Source: Sphingomonas sp. (lineage in GTDB: Bacteria > Pseudomonadota > Alphaproteobacteria > Sphingomonadales > Sphingomonadaceae). From it: 26,101 nucleotides of DNA. Below the pieces are notes generated by a model. It was not told where the DNA came from and searched no databases. It saw only the letters and a program-made list of their open reading frames with translations. Positions 15,790-23,361 of this stretch are shown piece by piece (positions within the stretch are counted from its first letter, which is position 1; each line of letters opens with the position of its first letter). Where the stretch lies: assembly GCA_013822915.1 (NCBI GenBank), contig PNLG01000291.1, positions 1 through 26,101 of the forward strand, given 5' to 3'. The position numbers and the translations under genes are program-made.

Positions 15790-16418
15790 TGCCCCACGTC
15801 TATGAAACCGACGGCGCAGCGATCTACCGTCAATCGTTCGCGACGATCCGGGCCGAAGCCGATCTCGCCCGCTTCAGCGCCGAGGAAGAGATCGTCGTCG
15901 TGCGCATGATCCACGCGGCGGGGATAGTGGGACTGGAGGCCTCGGTGCGCTTCACGCCCGGCATGGCAATTGCCGCGCAGCAAGCCCTCGCAGGCGGCGC
16001 ACCGGTTCTTTGCGACGCCCGGATGGTGAGCGAGGGCATAACCCGGCCACGCCTACCCGCCGGCAACGCAGTGATTTGCACACTGCATGACGCTGGCGTG
16101 CCGGAACTCGCGCGCGCCAAGGGCACGACGCGATCGGCAGCAGCGATCGAGCTCTGGCGGCCGCATCTGGCTGGCGCTGTCGTCGCGATTGGCAACGCGC
16201 CGACAGCGCTGTTCCACCTGCTGAATATGCTCGAAGATCCCGCTTGCCCGCGGCCAGCCGCGATCATCGGTTGCCCCGTTGGATTTGTCGGCGCGGCGGA
16301 ATCGAAGGCAGCTCTGATGGCCGCGCCTCCCGCGCCGTCTGTCATCGTTGCTGGCCGGCTCGGCGGCTCGGCGATCACCGTCGCCGCGGTCAATGCGCTG
16401 GCCAGCCGGAGGGAATGA
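15789..16418 (+). CDS. cobH: Precorrin-8X methylmutase
   Basis: It moves the methyl group from C11 to C12 of precorrin-8X, giving hydrogenobyrinic acid. The 209-residue protein shows the typical IYRQSFATIRAEADL start, VRMIHAAG with His42 matching the active-site histidine of the P. denitrificans enzyme, RFTPGMA, and later IGNAPTALFHLL and CPVGFVGAAESK. Length is as expected. Its ATG overlaps the cobG stop by one base (TGATG), and the stop is followed 3 nt later by the cobI start. Confidence 0.96.
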   Translation: MPHVYETDGAAIYRQSFATIRAEADLARFSAEEEIVVVRMIHAAGIVGLEASVRFTPGMAIAAQQALAGGAPVLCDARMVSEGITRPRLPAGNAVICTLHDAGVPELARAKGTTRSAAAIELWRPHLAGAVVAIGNAPTALFHLLNMLEDPACPRPAAIIGCPVGFVGAAESKAALMAAPPAPSVIVAGRLGGSAITVAAVNALASRRE

Positions 16419-16421
16419 GCT

Positions 16422-17153
16422 TTGGGCAAAATCATCTGCACCGGCCTTGGGCCCGGCGATCCCGAACTGATGAGCGTCCGCTCCGATCGGCTGATCCGCG
16501 GCGCCCGCCATGTCGCATACTTCCGCAAGGCAGGCCGCAAGGGACAGGCGCGCCGTATCGTCGAAGGGCTGCTGGCGCCGGGCGTTGCCGAATACCCGAT
16601 GGAGTACCCCGTCACGACAGAGCTGCCGTTCAACAGCGCCGAATATCGCGATCTGCTAGCGTCATTCTACGATGACTGGGCAAGCCGCCTAGTCCATCTG
16701 GCCAAAACCGATGATGTCGTGGTGCTGTGCGAAGGCGACCCGTTTTTCTATGGCTCCTTTATGCATCTGCACATTCGTCTGCAGGGCCGGGTCGGGCTCG
16801 ATGTCGTGCCGGGCATAACCGGGATGGCCGGATGCTGGACGGCAACGGGCACGCCGATGGCTTGGGGCGACGACATCATGACGATCCTGATGGGCACGAT
16901 GCCGGAGGAGGCTCTGGTCGATCGCATGCAGACCGCCGATGCTCTGGTCGTGATGAAGACCGGCCGCAACCTTGCCAAGGTGCGCCGCGCTCTGGATCGC
17001 GCCGGTCGGCTCGCCGATGCCTGGCTCGTCGAGCGTGGCACCATGCCGGGACAAAGCGTGATCCGGTTGGCAGATGCGGCGGCCGATGGTTGCCCCTATT
17101 TTGCGATCGTCCTTGTGCATGGACGCGGCCACGGCCGTGAGGGGGCCGAATGA
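16422..17153 (+). CDS. cobI: Precorrin-2 C20-methyltransferase
   Basis: It transfers methyl from S-adenosylmethionine to C20 of precorrin-2. The 243-residue protein is a class III tetrapyrrole methylase: GLGPGDPELM near the N-terminus, LCEGDPFFYGS near 104, VVPGITGMAGC near 128 and VVMKTGRN in the C-terminal half. It starts with TTG at 16422, preceded by GGAGGG at good spacing; the only nearby ATG (16414) is in another frame. The weaker start codon may lower its yield relative to neighbours. The stop overlaps cobJ by 4 nt (ATGA). Confidence 0.94.
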   Translation: MGKIICTGLGPGDPELMSVRSDRLIRGARHVAYFRKAGRKGQARRIVEGLLAPGVAEYPMEYPVTTELPFNSAEYRDLLASFYDDWASRLVHLAKTDDVVVLCEGDPFFYGSFMHLHIRLQGRVGLDVVPGITGMAGCWTATGTPMAWGDDIMTILMGTMPEEALVDRMQTADALVVMKTGRNLAKVRRALDRAGRLADAWLVERGTMPGQSVIRLADAAADGCPYFAIVLVHGRGHGREGAE

Positions 17154-17884
17154 CGGGTTGGCTGGTGATCGCAGGGCTCGGCCCCGGCGACAACGCGTTG
17201 GTGACGCCCGAGGTGACAGTAGCGTTGGCTGCAGCAACTGATGTCGTCGGCTATGTTCCCTATGTCGCGCGCATCGCACCACGCGAGGGACTGACGCAGC
17301 ACGCTTCCGACAACCGGCAAGAACTGAGTCGCGCTCGCCAGGCCCTGGATATGGCCGCAGCGGGGCGACGAGTGGTTGTCGTCTCGTCGGGTGATCCTGG
17401 CGTATTTGCCATGGCTTCGGCGGTGTTCGAGGCGCTGGAACAGGTGCCGGAACTCCAGGCGCTCGATATCCGCGTGCTGCCCGGCATCACGGCGATGCTG
17501 GCTGCCGCCGCGCGCGCCGGTGCGCCGCTCGGCCATGATTTCTGTGCGATCAATCTCAGTGACAATCTGAAGCCCTGGCCGCTCGTCGAAAGCCGGCTGC
17601 GGCTGGCGGCGCAAGCCGATTTTGCCATGGCGCTTTACAATCCGCGTTCAGCCAGCCGCCCGCATCAATTCGCCCGTGCATTGGAGATATTGCGCCAGGC
17701 TTGCAGCGGTTCCCGGTTGATCACCTTCGCGCACGGGGTCACAGCCCCAGACGAGCGTATCGAAACGGTCACCCTGGCCAACGCGCGGCCTGAGATGGCC
17801 AACATGCGTACCGTCGTTCTGGTTGGCAATTCCACAACCCGCCGGGTCGGGCGCTTCGTCTACACCTCGAGGCGTTCGGAATGA
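17150..17884 (+). CDS. cobJ: Precorrin-3B C17-methyltransferase
   Basis: It methylates C17 of precorrin-3B and drives ring contraction to precorrin-4. The 244-residue tetrapyrrole methylase has GLGPGDNALVTPEV at 9-22, GYVPYVARI near 34, SSGDPGVFAMAS near 82, the VLPGITAMLAAAARAGAPLG run near 109, and ALYNPRSASRP near 161. It starts inside the cobI stop (ATGA). Its last 25 bp overlap tail-to-tail with cobK on the other strand. There is no adjacent same-strand gene for 723 bp until cobL. Confidence 0.95.
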   Translation: MTGWLVIAGLGPGDNALVTPEVTVALAAATDVVGYVPYVARIAPREGLTQHASDNRQELSRARQALDMAAAGRRVVVVSSGDPGVFAMASAVFEALEQVPELQALDIRVLPGITAMLAAAARAGAPLGHDFCAINLSDNLKPWPLVESRLRLAAQADFAMALYNPRSASRPHQFARALEILRQACSGSRLITFAHGVTAPDERIETVTLANARPEMANMRTVVLVGNSTTRRVGRFVYTSRRSE

Positions 17885-18606
17885 CCCAACCAGCGCATAA
17901 CCTCGTCCGCGCTGTGCGCCACGCGGCGTTCAGGCTGTTGCGGCCTCGCGATCAGGATAACCGGCAAACCAAAAACGCGTGCGGCATCAAGTTTGGCGCG
18001 GGCGCCGTCGCCGCCTGCATTCTTGGCGACAACATGAGAAATGCTACGGTCACGCAACAGCGCAAGATCGCCTTGGAGCGTAAAGGGGCCACGCGCCAAT
18101 ACGATCTCGGCGTTCGGCAGAGGCAGTGGAGCAACGGGAGCGTCGACAAGGCGGAGCAAAAAGAAGTGCTGCGGCCGCGCGGCGAAAGCGGCGAGATTTT
18201 GCCGTCCAATGCCGAGAAAGATCCGCGCTGGCATGTCGGGCAACGCTGCGACGGCAGCCTCGATATCGCCGACGTCGCGCCAATTGTCGCCCGGTCCTTC
18301 GATCCACGGAGGACGCTCGAACGCGATGAGTTGCGTTCCGGTCTCAGCACACGCGAGAACAGCATTGCGGCTCATCTGTGCGGCAAAGGAATGCGTCGCG
18401 TCGATCACGTGGGTGACGTGTTCGGCGCGCAGGTATTGGACAAGCCCCGCGACCCCGCCGAAGCCGCCAACGCGCGTTGGCAAGGGTTGCGCAACCGGCA
18501 TCGCCGTGCGCCCGGCATAGGAGTAGGTCGCCACGACAGCCGCTGTGGCCAACGCGGCGGCCAACTTTCCGGCCTCAGTTGTGCCGCCCAAGAGAAGGAC
18601 GCGCAT
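17860..18606 (-). CDS. cobK: Precorrin-6A reductase
   Basis: It reduces precorrin-6A to precorrin-6B with NADPH. The 248-residue protein has the family start LLLGGTTEAGKLA, VIDATHSFAAQMSRNA near 87, PPWIEGPGDNW near 117 and HVVAKNAGGDGARAKLDAA near 190. It lies on the strand opposite the rest of the operon. Its 3' end overlaps cobJ by 25 bp and its start is separated from the divergent cobL start by one base. Its ribosome site (GGGAG) therefore falls inside cobL codons and any promoter must lie within cobL. The long plus-strand transcript is antisense to it. Frame and motifs are intact. Confidence 0.95.
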   Translation of the reverse strand: MRVLLLGGTTEAGKLAAALATAAVVATYSYAGRTAMPVAQPLPTRVGGFGGVAGLVQYLRAEHVTHVIDATHSFAAQMSRNAVLACAETGTQLIAFERPPWIEGPGDNWRDVGDIEAAVAALPDMPARIFLGIGRQNLAAFAARPQHFFLLRLVDAPVAPLPLPNAEIVLARGPFTLQGDLALLRDRSISHVVAKNAGGDGARAKLDAARVFGLPVILIARPQQPERRVAHSADEVMRWLGHSERLEV

Positions 18607-18607
18607 C

Positions 18608-19801
18608 GTGGCTCACTCCCAGGCTGATCCCTGGCTCTGGCTGATCGGTATCGGTGAAGATGGGCTTTCCGGCCTCTCCACTGCAAGCCGGTACGCATTG
18701 GCGCAAGCGGATATTGTATTTGGCGGCCCGCGTCACCTCGCACTCGCTGAGGCAGGTGCGCGCGGTCGGCCATGGCCGCTGCCGTTTTCGGTTGCCCCGG
18801 TTTTGGACTGCCGGGGGCAGCGCGTCGCCGTCCTGGCCTCTGGCGATCCATTCTGGCATGGCGCGGGCGGCAGTCTTGCAGCGCATCTCGAACCCGGTGA
18901 ATGGAAGGCATTTCCAGCCCCGTCCACGTTCTCACTGGCCGCCGCGCGATTGGGCTGGCGGCTGGAAGAGGTGACTTGTCTCGGTCTGCACGCCGCTCCT
19001 TTCGACACCCTTATGCCGCATTTGGTCTCGGGGCTGCACGCGATCTGTCTGATGCGCGATGGCGCGGCCGTCGGCCGTTTCGCCGTGTGGCTGAGCGCGC
19101 GCGGCTTCGGCGCCTCCGACCTGTCAGTTTTGGAGGCGCTCGGTGGCCCGCGCGAACGGATCCGCTCGACGCGGACCGACGCCTTCACGATGACGGACGT
19201 TGCCGACCCCGTTGCGGTAGCGATCGTGGCCCGCGCAGCCGTCGGCACCGCACGGGGGCCTGGGCTGCCTGACGCTGCCTTTGTCCACGATGGCCAGATC
19301 ACGAAACGTCCGGTGCGTGCGCTGACGCTGGCCGCACTTGGCGTTCGCAGCGGCGAGCTGCTGTGGGATATCGGCGCGGGATCGGGCTCGATCGCCGTGG
19401 AATGGTGCATTGCCGGCGGCCGGGCCGTAGCGATCGAGGTGCGATCAGATCGGATCGAAAACATTCGCACCAACGCGGCAGCCTTCGGCTTGTCGCGACG
19501 CATTACCGTTGTCGAGGGGCGCGCGCCCGAGGCGCTGGCCGGATTGCCGCCGCCGCACGCGGTTTTCATCGGCGGTGGCGCCGATGCGTCGTTACTGGCG
19601 GCGCTTTGGGAGCTGATATCGCCGGGAGTACGGTTGGTCGCCAATGCCGTAACCCTCGAAACGGAGGTGCTATTGTGCCAATCGCAAGCGCGGCTTGGTG
19701 GCGACCTGCTACGGATCGAGCTGGCGCAAGCGGCTCCGCTGGGAGCAATGCGCGGTTGGGTTCCGTCCCGGCCGGTGGTGCAATGGAGCGTGGTCAAGTG
19801 A
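18608..19801 (+). CDS. cobL: Bifunctional precorrin-6B C5,15-methyltransferase (decarboxylating)
   Basis: It methylates C5 and C15 of precorrin-6B and removes the acetate carboxyl at C12, giving precorrin-8X. The 397-residue protein fuses a CbiE-like tetrapyrrole methylase (LIGIGEDGLSGLS near 12, VFGGPRHLAL near 38) with a CbiT-like Rossmann methylase (DGQITKRPVRAL near 224, LLWDIGAGSGSIAVEW near 247). It starts with GTG at 18608, preceded by AAGGA at 8-nt spacing; the frame is open upstream to 18545, but that segment is the reverse of cobK. The stop overlaps the cobE start (GTGA). Confidence 0.95.
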   Translation: MAHSQADPWLWLIGIGEDGLSGLSTASRYALAQADIVFGGPRHLALAEAGARGRPWPLPFSVAPVLDCRGQRVAVLASGDPFWHGAGGSLAAHLEPGEWKAFPAPSTFSLAAARLGWRLEEVTCLGLHAAPFDTLMPHLVSGLHAICLMRDGAAVGRFAVWLSARGFGASDLSVLEALGGPRERIRSTRTDAFTMTDVADPVAVAIVARAAVGTARGPGLPDAAFVHDGQITKRPVRALTLAALGVRSGELLWDIGAGSGSIAVEWCIAGGRAVAIEVRSDRIENIRTNAAAFGLSRRITVVEGRAPEALAGLPPPHAVFIGGGADASLLAALWELISPGVRLVANAVTLETEVLLCQSQARLGGDLLRIELAQAAPLGAMRGWVPSRPVVQWSVVK

Positions 19802-20166
19802 AGATCGCCGGCCTCGGATTTCGAAAGGCTGCGGGCGTCGCCTCGCTGCGAGACGCCCTGGCGGCTGCCGGTGGCGCCGAGGGCGTTGCCGCTCTCGCGA
19901 CCGCGGACAGCAAGGCTGGATCCGCCGCGTTGCAGGCGTTTGCGCGGGAGCTGGGCTTGCCCGTTCGGGCGATCGCGTCAGCATCGTTGGCCGCGATGGC
20001 AACAGTGTCATGGTCTGATCGCGTCGCGGCGCATGTCGGCGCCGGAAGCCTGGCCGAGGCAGCGGCACTGGCAGCGGCCGGGCCAGGCGCGCGACTGTTG
20101 GCTCCGCGCGCCAAATCGGCTGACGGCATGGCGACAGCAGCGATTGCGGAAGGACAAGGCGAATGA
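19798..20166 (+). CDS. cobE: CobE, CbiG C-terminal-domain protein
   Basis: This 122-residue protein matches CobE and the C-terminal domain of CbiG: a KIAGLGFRKAAG start, ALATADSKAGSAALQAFARE near 33, a GSLAEAAALAAAGPGARLL segment near 82 and KSADGMATAAIAEG at the end. CobE is required for cobalamin production in P. denitrificans-type organisms, but its reaction has not been firmly defined; CbiG acts on the delta-lactone in the anaerobic route. The GTG at 19798 is preferred because it overlaps the cobL stop (GTGA) and has GGAG 8-11 nt upstream. An ATG at 19783 would add five residues. The stop overlaps cobM by 4 nt. Confidence 0.88.
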   Translation: MKIAGLGFRKAAGVASLRDALAAAGGAEGVAALATADSKAGSAALQAFARELGLPVRAIASASLAAMATVSWSDRVAAHVGAGSLAEAAALAAAGPGARLLAPRAKSADGMATAAIAEGQGE

Positions 20167-20966
20167 CAGTACATTTCATCGGCGCCGGACCGGGGGCCGC
20201 CGACCTGATTACGATCCGGGGCCGGGACCTCATCGCTGCCTCCCCTGTCTGTCTCTATGCCGGCTCACTTGTGCCCGCGGCGCTGCTCAGCCATTGCTCG
20301 GCCGGAGCGCGGATCGTGAATACTGCGCGGTTGTCGCTCGACGAGATCATTGCGGAGCTCGCCACCGCCCATGCCGCGGGCCAAGACGTGGCGCGATTGC
20401 ACTCCGGCGATCTTTCGGTCTGGTCAGCCATGGGCGAGCAGTTGCGACGGTTGCGCGCATTGCAGATACCCTATGACATTACTCCAGGCGTCCCGTCCTT
20501 CGCCGCCGCAGCAGCGGTATTGGGAGCCGAGCTGACGCTTCCCGGCATCGCCCAATCGGTGGTCTTGACGCGCGTCTCCGGCCGCGCCACGGCGATGCCC
20601 GAGAGCGAAAAACTGGCCGCGTTTGCCGCGACCGGCGCGACGCTGGCCATTCACCTGTCGATCCATATGCTCGACAAGCTGGTGGACAAGTTGATCCCGC
20701 ACTATGGCGCCGATTGTCCGGTGGCCGTGGTTTGGCGCGCCAGCTGGCCCGACCAGAGCATTGTGTCCGCCACGCTCGGCACGCTGGCAGCCTCACTGGG
20801 CACCGACACCGAAGCGGATGTCGACGGCGGCTCGAGGACGGGGCTGATCCTCGTTGGCTGGACGATCGGCGCGCAACAGTTCGACGAAAGCCGGCTTTAT
20901 GCCGGTGATTACGACCGCCGCTTTCGGCCCGTTGGCACGGCCCCGCGCTTTCCGGAGGACGCATGA
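20163..20966 (+). CDS. cobM: Precorrin-4 C11-methyltransferase
   Basis: It methylates C11 of precorrin-4 to give precorrin-5. The 267-residue tetrapyrrole methylase has FIGAGPGAADLITIRG near 5, CLYAGSLVPAAL near 31 (YAGSLV is characteristic of CobM/CbiF), LHSGDLSVWSAMGEQ near 79, ITPGVPSFAAAAAVLGAELT near 103, and HLSIHMLDKL with VVWRASWPDQ in the second half. The start overlaps the cobE stop and the end overlaps cobB, each by ATGA, indicating coupled translation. Confidence 0.95.
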   Translation: MTVHFIGAGPGAADLITIRGRDLIAASPVCLYAGSLVPAALLSHCSAGARIVNTARLSLDEIIAELATAHAAGQDVARLHSGDLSVWSAMGEQLRRLRALQIPYDITPGVPSFAAAAAVLGAELTLPGIAQSVVLTRVSGRATAMPESEKLAAFAATGATLAIHLSIHMLDKLVDKLIPHYGADCPVAVVWRASWPDQSIVSATLGTLAASLGTDTEADVDGGSRTGLILVGWTIGAQQFDESRLYAGDYDRRFRPVGTAPRFPEDA

Positions 20967-22288
20967 TTCCGCCGGGTCTCCTGATATCCGCTCCGGCATC
21001 CGGGGCGGGAAAAACCACGTTGATGCTCGGCCTGCTTGCGGCCTTTCGCGGCCAAGGCATCGTTGTGCAGCCGTTCAAGTGTGGGCCGGACTACATCGAC
21101 CCCGCATTCCACGCTGCCGCCGCCGGACGCGCGTCGATGAACCTCGATAGCTGGGCGATGCGGGCAGATCAGATCAACCGGCTGGCGCAGTCCGCAGAAG
21201 GTGCCGATCTGGTGCTGGCCGAGGGCTCTATGGGCTTGTTCGACGGCGTCGCCACGCCGGGAGAAACGGGAACCGGAGCCAGCGCGGATATCGCGGCGCT
21301 GCTCGGCTGGCCCGTGGTACTGGTGCTCGACGTCTCGGGGCAGGCGCAGTCGGCTGCAGCCGTTGCACATGGCTTTGCCACGATGCGCGCGAACGTGCCG
21401 GTAGCGGGAGTGGTCTTGAACCGTGTCGCAAGTCCACGGCACGAAACGCTGGTGCGCGTGGGCCTCGAGGCCACCGGCATACGTGTCCTCGGCGCTTTGC
21501 CGCGGCGGACGGAGCTGGCGCTGCCGGAACGCCATCTCGGCCTCGTGCAGGCGGAAGAGCAGCCACGCCTTGCCGCAATCCTCGCCGAAACGGGCGCCTT
21601 TATCGCGGCCAACGTCGATCTGGCCGCGCTACGCGCACTGGCCGCGCGCATCGAAACTACACCGGCCGCAGCTCATAAACTACCGCCGCCGGGCAACCGG
21701 ATCGCACTGGCGCGCGATCCAGCATTTTCCTTCATCTATCCGCATCTCCTCGCGCGATGGCGTGCCGCTGGTGCAGAGATTTTGCCGTTCTCGCCGCTGG
21801 CCGATGAAGCACCGGATCGATCGGCCGACGCCTGCTGGTTGCCTGGCGGTTATCCGGAGCTACACGCCGGTCGGCTGGCGTCCGCGACAAGGTTTCATGC
21901 GGGGCTCCGCGCCTTCGCCGAAACCCGCCCGGTGCACGGCGAATGTGGGGGCTATATGGCGCTCGGCACCGCACTGATCGATACCGACGGCGTGCAACAT
22001 CAAATGACGGGGCTGCTTGGACTTGTGACCTCGTTCCAGAAGCGCCGGATGCATCTCGGCTACCGTTTGGCGCAGCTGATGGCTTCGATTCCAGGCAAAA
22101 GCACCGGTGCCCGACTGCGGGGCCATGAATTCCATTACGCCACAATCGTCGCGCAACCCGACTCGCCATTGGCGCAGGTGGCTGACGCCTCCGGTACCGG
22201 CGTCCCCGAAACCGGATCGCACCGCACGTGCGCCGGTGGCGGCCGAACGTCTGGCACATTCTTTCATCTGATCGCCGAGGCCACATGA
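20963..22288 (+). CDS. cobB: Hydrogenobyrinic acid a,c-diamide synthase (cobyrinate a,c-diamide synthase)
   Basis: It amidates carboxyls a and c of hydrogenobyrinic acid with ATP and glutamine, making the substrate of the aerobic cobaltochelatase. The 441-residue protein has an N-terminal P-loop domain (APASGAGKTTLMLGLL from residue 10; FKCGPDYIDPAFH at 38-50; LAEGSMGLFDG near 85). Its C-terminal glutamine amidotransferase domain has LPGGYPELH, HGECGGYMALG with nucleophile Cys328, GHEFHYA (387-393) and FFHLIAE with His435. It overlaps cobM and cobA by 4 nt each. It is distinct from the CobQ enzyme at 7518-8978, which does the later amidations. Confidence 0.96.
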   Translation: MIPPGLLISAPASGAGKTTLMLGLLAAFRGQGIVVQPFKCGPDYIDPAFHAAAAGRASMNLDSWAMRADQINRLAQSAEGADLVLAEGSMGLFDGVATPGETGTGASADIAALLGWPVVLVLDVSGQAQSAAAVAHGFATMRANVPVAGVVLNRVASPRHETLVRVGLEATGIRVLGALPRRTELALPERHLGLVQAEEQPRLAAILAETGAFIAANVDLAALRALAARIETTPAAAHKLPPPGNRIALARDPAFSFIYPHLLARWRAAGAEILPFSPLADEAPDRSADACWLPGGYPELHAGRLASATRFHAGLRAFAETRPVHGECGGYMALGTALIDTDGVQHQMTGLLGLVTSFQKRRMHLGYRLAQLMASIPGKSTGARLRGHEFHYATIVAQPDSPLAQVADASGTGVPETGSHRTCAGGGRTSGTFFHLIAEAT

Positions 22289-23037
22289 GCGGCTTTGTCT
22301 CGTTCGTCTCCTCTGGTCCCGGCGACCCCGAATTGTTGACGCTGAAAGCCGTGGCGCGGTTGCAGGCCGCCGATGCCGTGCTGTTTGACGATCTCTCCTC
22401 GGGGCCGATCCTGGCGCATGCCCGTCCCACCGCCGATCTGGTCAGCGTCGGCAAGCGAGCCGGCCGCACCTCGCCGAAGCAGGCCCACGTCAGCCGGCTG
22501 CTGATCGAATACGCGATAGCCGGCGCCCGTGTGGTTCGCTTGAAGTCAGGCGATGCCGGAATCTTCGGACGCCTGGAGGAAGAGATCGCGGCTCTGCGCG
22601 CGGCCGGTGTTGGCTATGAGATCATCCCGGGCGTGCCGTCGGCCTGTGCTGCGGCAGCGGCGGCCGGCATACCGCTGACCCGGCGGCTGACGGCACGGCG
22701 GGTGCAATTCGTCACCGGTCATGACGTGACCGGCGCGCTGCCGGAGGACCTGAATATGGTCGCGCTGGCAGACCCGGCCGCGACCACAGTGGTCTTCATG
22801 GGGAAACGTACATTCACAGAACTGGCGCAACGGCTGATCAGCGCTGGCTTGCCCGCGACGACGCCGGCACTGCTCGCTGAAGCCGTCAGCCACCCCGGAC
22901 AGCGCTTGACGGAGACCACCGTGGCCGACTTGGCGCAACGATTGGCGACCGAGACCAGCAGCGTGCCCGCACTGATTCTTTACGGCTCGTTGGTCCGGTT
23001 CGACGCCCACCCGAGGGCGCCGCTTCACGCTCCTTGA
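22285..23037 (+). CDS. cobA: Uroporphyrinogen-III C-methyltransferase (SUMT)
   Basis: It methylates uroporphyrinogen III at C2 and C7 to make precorrin-2, the entry into the corrin pathway. The 250-residue tetrapyrrole methylase has SGPGDPELLTLKAVARL near 10, RTSPKQAHVSRLL near 61, IIPGVPSACAAAAAAGIPLTRR near 114 and TGHDVTGALPED near 146. The central signature reads RLKSGDAGIFGR (near 90-101) rather than the common RLKGGDPFxFGR. Start 22285 is inside the cobB stop (ATGA); an earlier start at 22228 would lie within cobB. There is no fused siroheme (CysG) domain. It is the last gene of the main operon, 32 nt before riboswitch 2. Confidence 0.93.
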   Translation: MSGFVSFVSSGPGDPELLTLKAVARLQAADAVLFDDLSSGPILAHARPTADLVSVGKRAGRTSPKQAHVSRLLIEYAIAGARVVRLKSGDAGIFGRLEEEIAALRAAGVGYEIIPGVPSACAAAAAAGIPLTRRLTARRVQFVTGHDVTGALPEDLNMVALADPAATTVVFMGKRTFTELAQRLISAGLPATTPALLAEAVSHPGQRLTETTVADLAQRLATETSSVPALILYGSLVRFDAHPRAPLHAP

Positions 23038-23048
23038 CTTGGCCGGAT

Positions 23049-23065
23049 GCGGGTGACATCACCGC
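23049..23065 (+). terminator. Possible hairpin at the end of the main operon
   Basis: Twelve nucleotides after the cobA stop, GCG-G-GTGA and TCAC-CGC can form a 7-bp stem with one bulged G and a CA loop. It is followed a few bases later by GGTTTCTT rather than a true T run. It could weakly end the cobA transcript or simply be part of the second riboswitch leader. Confidence 0.25.
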
Positions 23066-23069
23066 TCGT

Positions 23070-23280
23070 GACGGTTTCTTGCGGCCTGAACGGCCAAGAG
23101 GATCAAAAGGGAATGCGGTGAGGTGTAGCCATCAGGCGCCAAATCCGCGACTGCCCCCGCAACTGTAAGCGGAGCGCTGCCCGGCATATGCCACTGGCCC
23201 AGGTCTTCAGGAACTCTTCCGGAGATCAGGCTGGGAAGGTCCGGTCAAGCCACGCGCCGCAAGTCAGGTGACCTGCCGTC
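23070..23280 (+). promoter_or_regulatory. Cobalamin (B12) riboswitch upstream of cbiM-cobF
   Basis: All core blocks are present on the plus strand: AAAGGGAATGCGGTGAGG near 23106, AAATCCGCGACTGCCCCCGCAACTGTAAGCGG at 23141-23172 (a near-perfect consensus), GCCACTGG near 23190, CTGGGAAGG near 23231, and the B12-box segment AAGTCAGGTGACCTGCC at 23261-23277. GACGG at 23070-23074 pairs with CCGTC at 23276-23280 as the closing stem. It should repress the downstream cobalt transporter and cobF when adenosylcobalamin is plentiful. It matches the consensus better than the riboswitch at 9649. Confidence 0.97.
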
Positions 23281-23361
23281 CGATGCCATTGGCATCGATA
23301 CCGCCTCGCCGGATTCGGCAACAGAGCAATCGCCGTCGGGGATGACGGCATGGAGGGACGA
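23281..23361 (+). promoter_or_regulatory. Probable expression platform and ribosome site in front of cbiM
   Basis: A perfect hairpin CGATGCC-ATT-GGCATCG (23281-23297) follows the riboswitch. A second, GCCGTC-GGGGAT-GACGGC (23332-23349), ends 2 nt before GGAGGG (23352-23357), the cbiM ribosome site. The GCCGTC arm is an exact copy of the 3' arm of the riboswitch closing stem (23275-23280), so GACGGC at 23344-23349 could pair with either copy. That fits a translational on/off switch, but it is inferred from base pairing alone. Confidence 0.5.

Noticed and set aside
23350..23352. ATG four codons upstream as the cbiM start
   Set aside because: CbiM proteins use the N-terminal Met-His for metal binding. 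The ATG at 23362 gives MHI and has the better-spaced GGAGGG.
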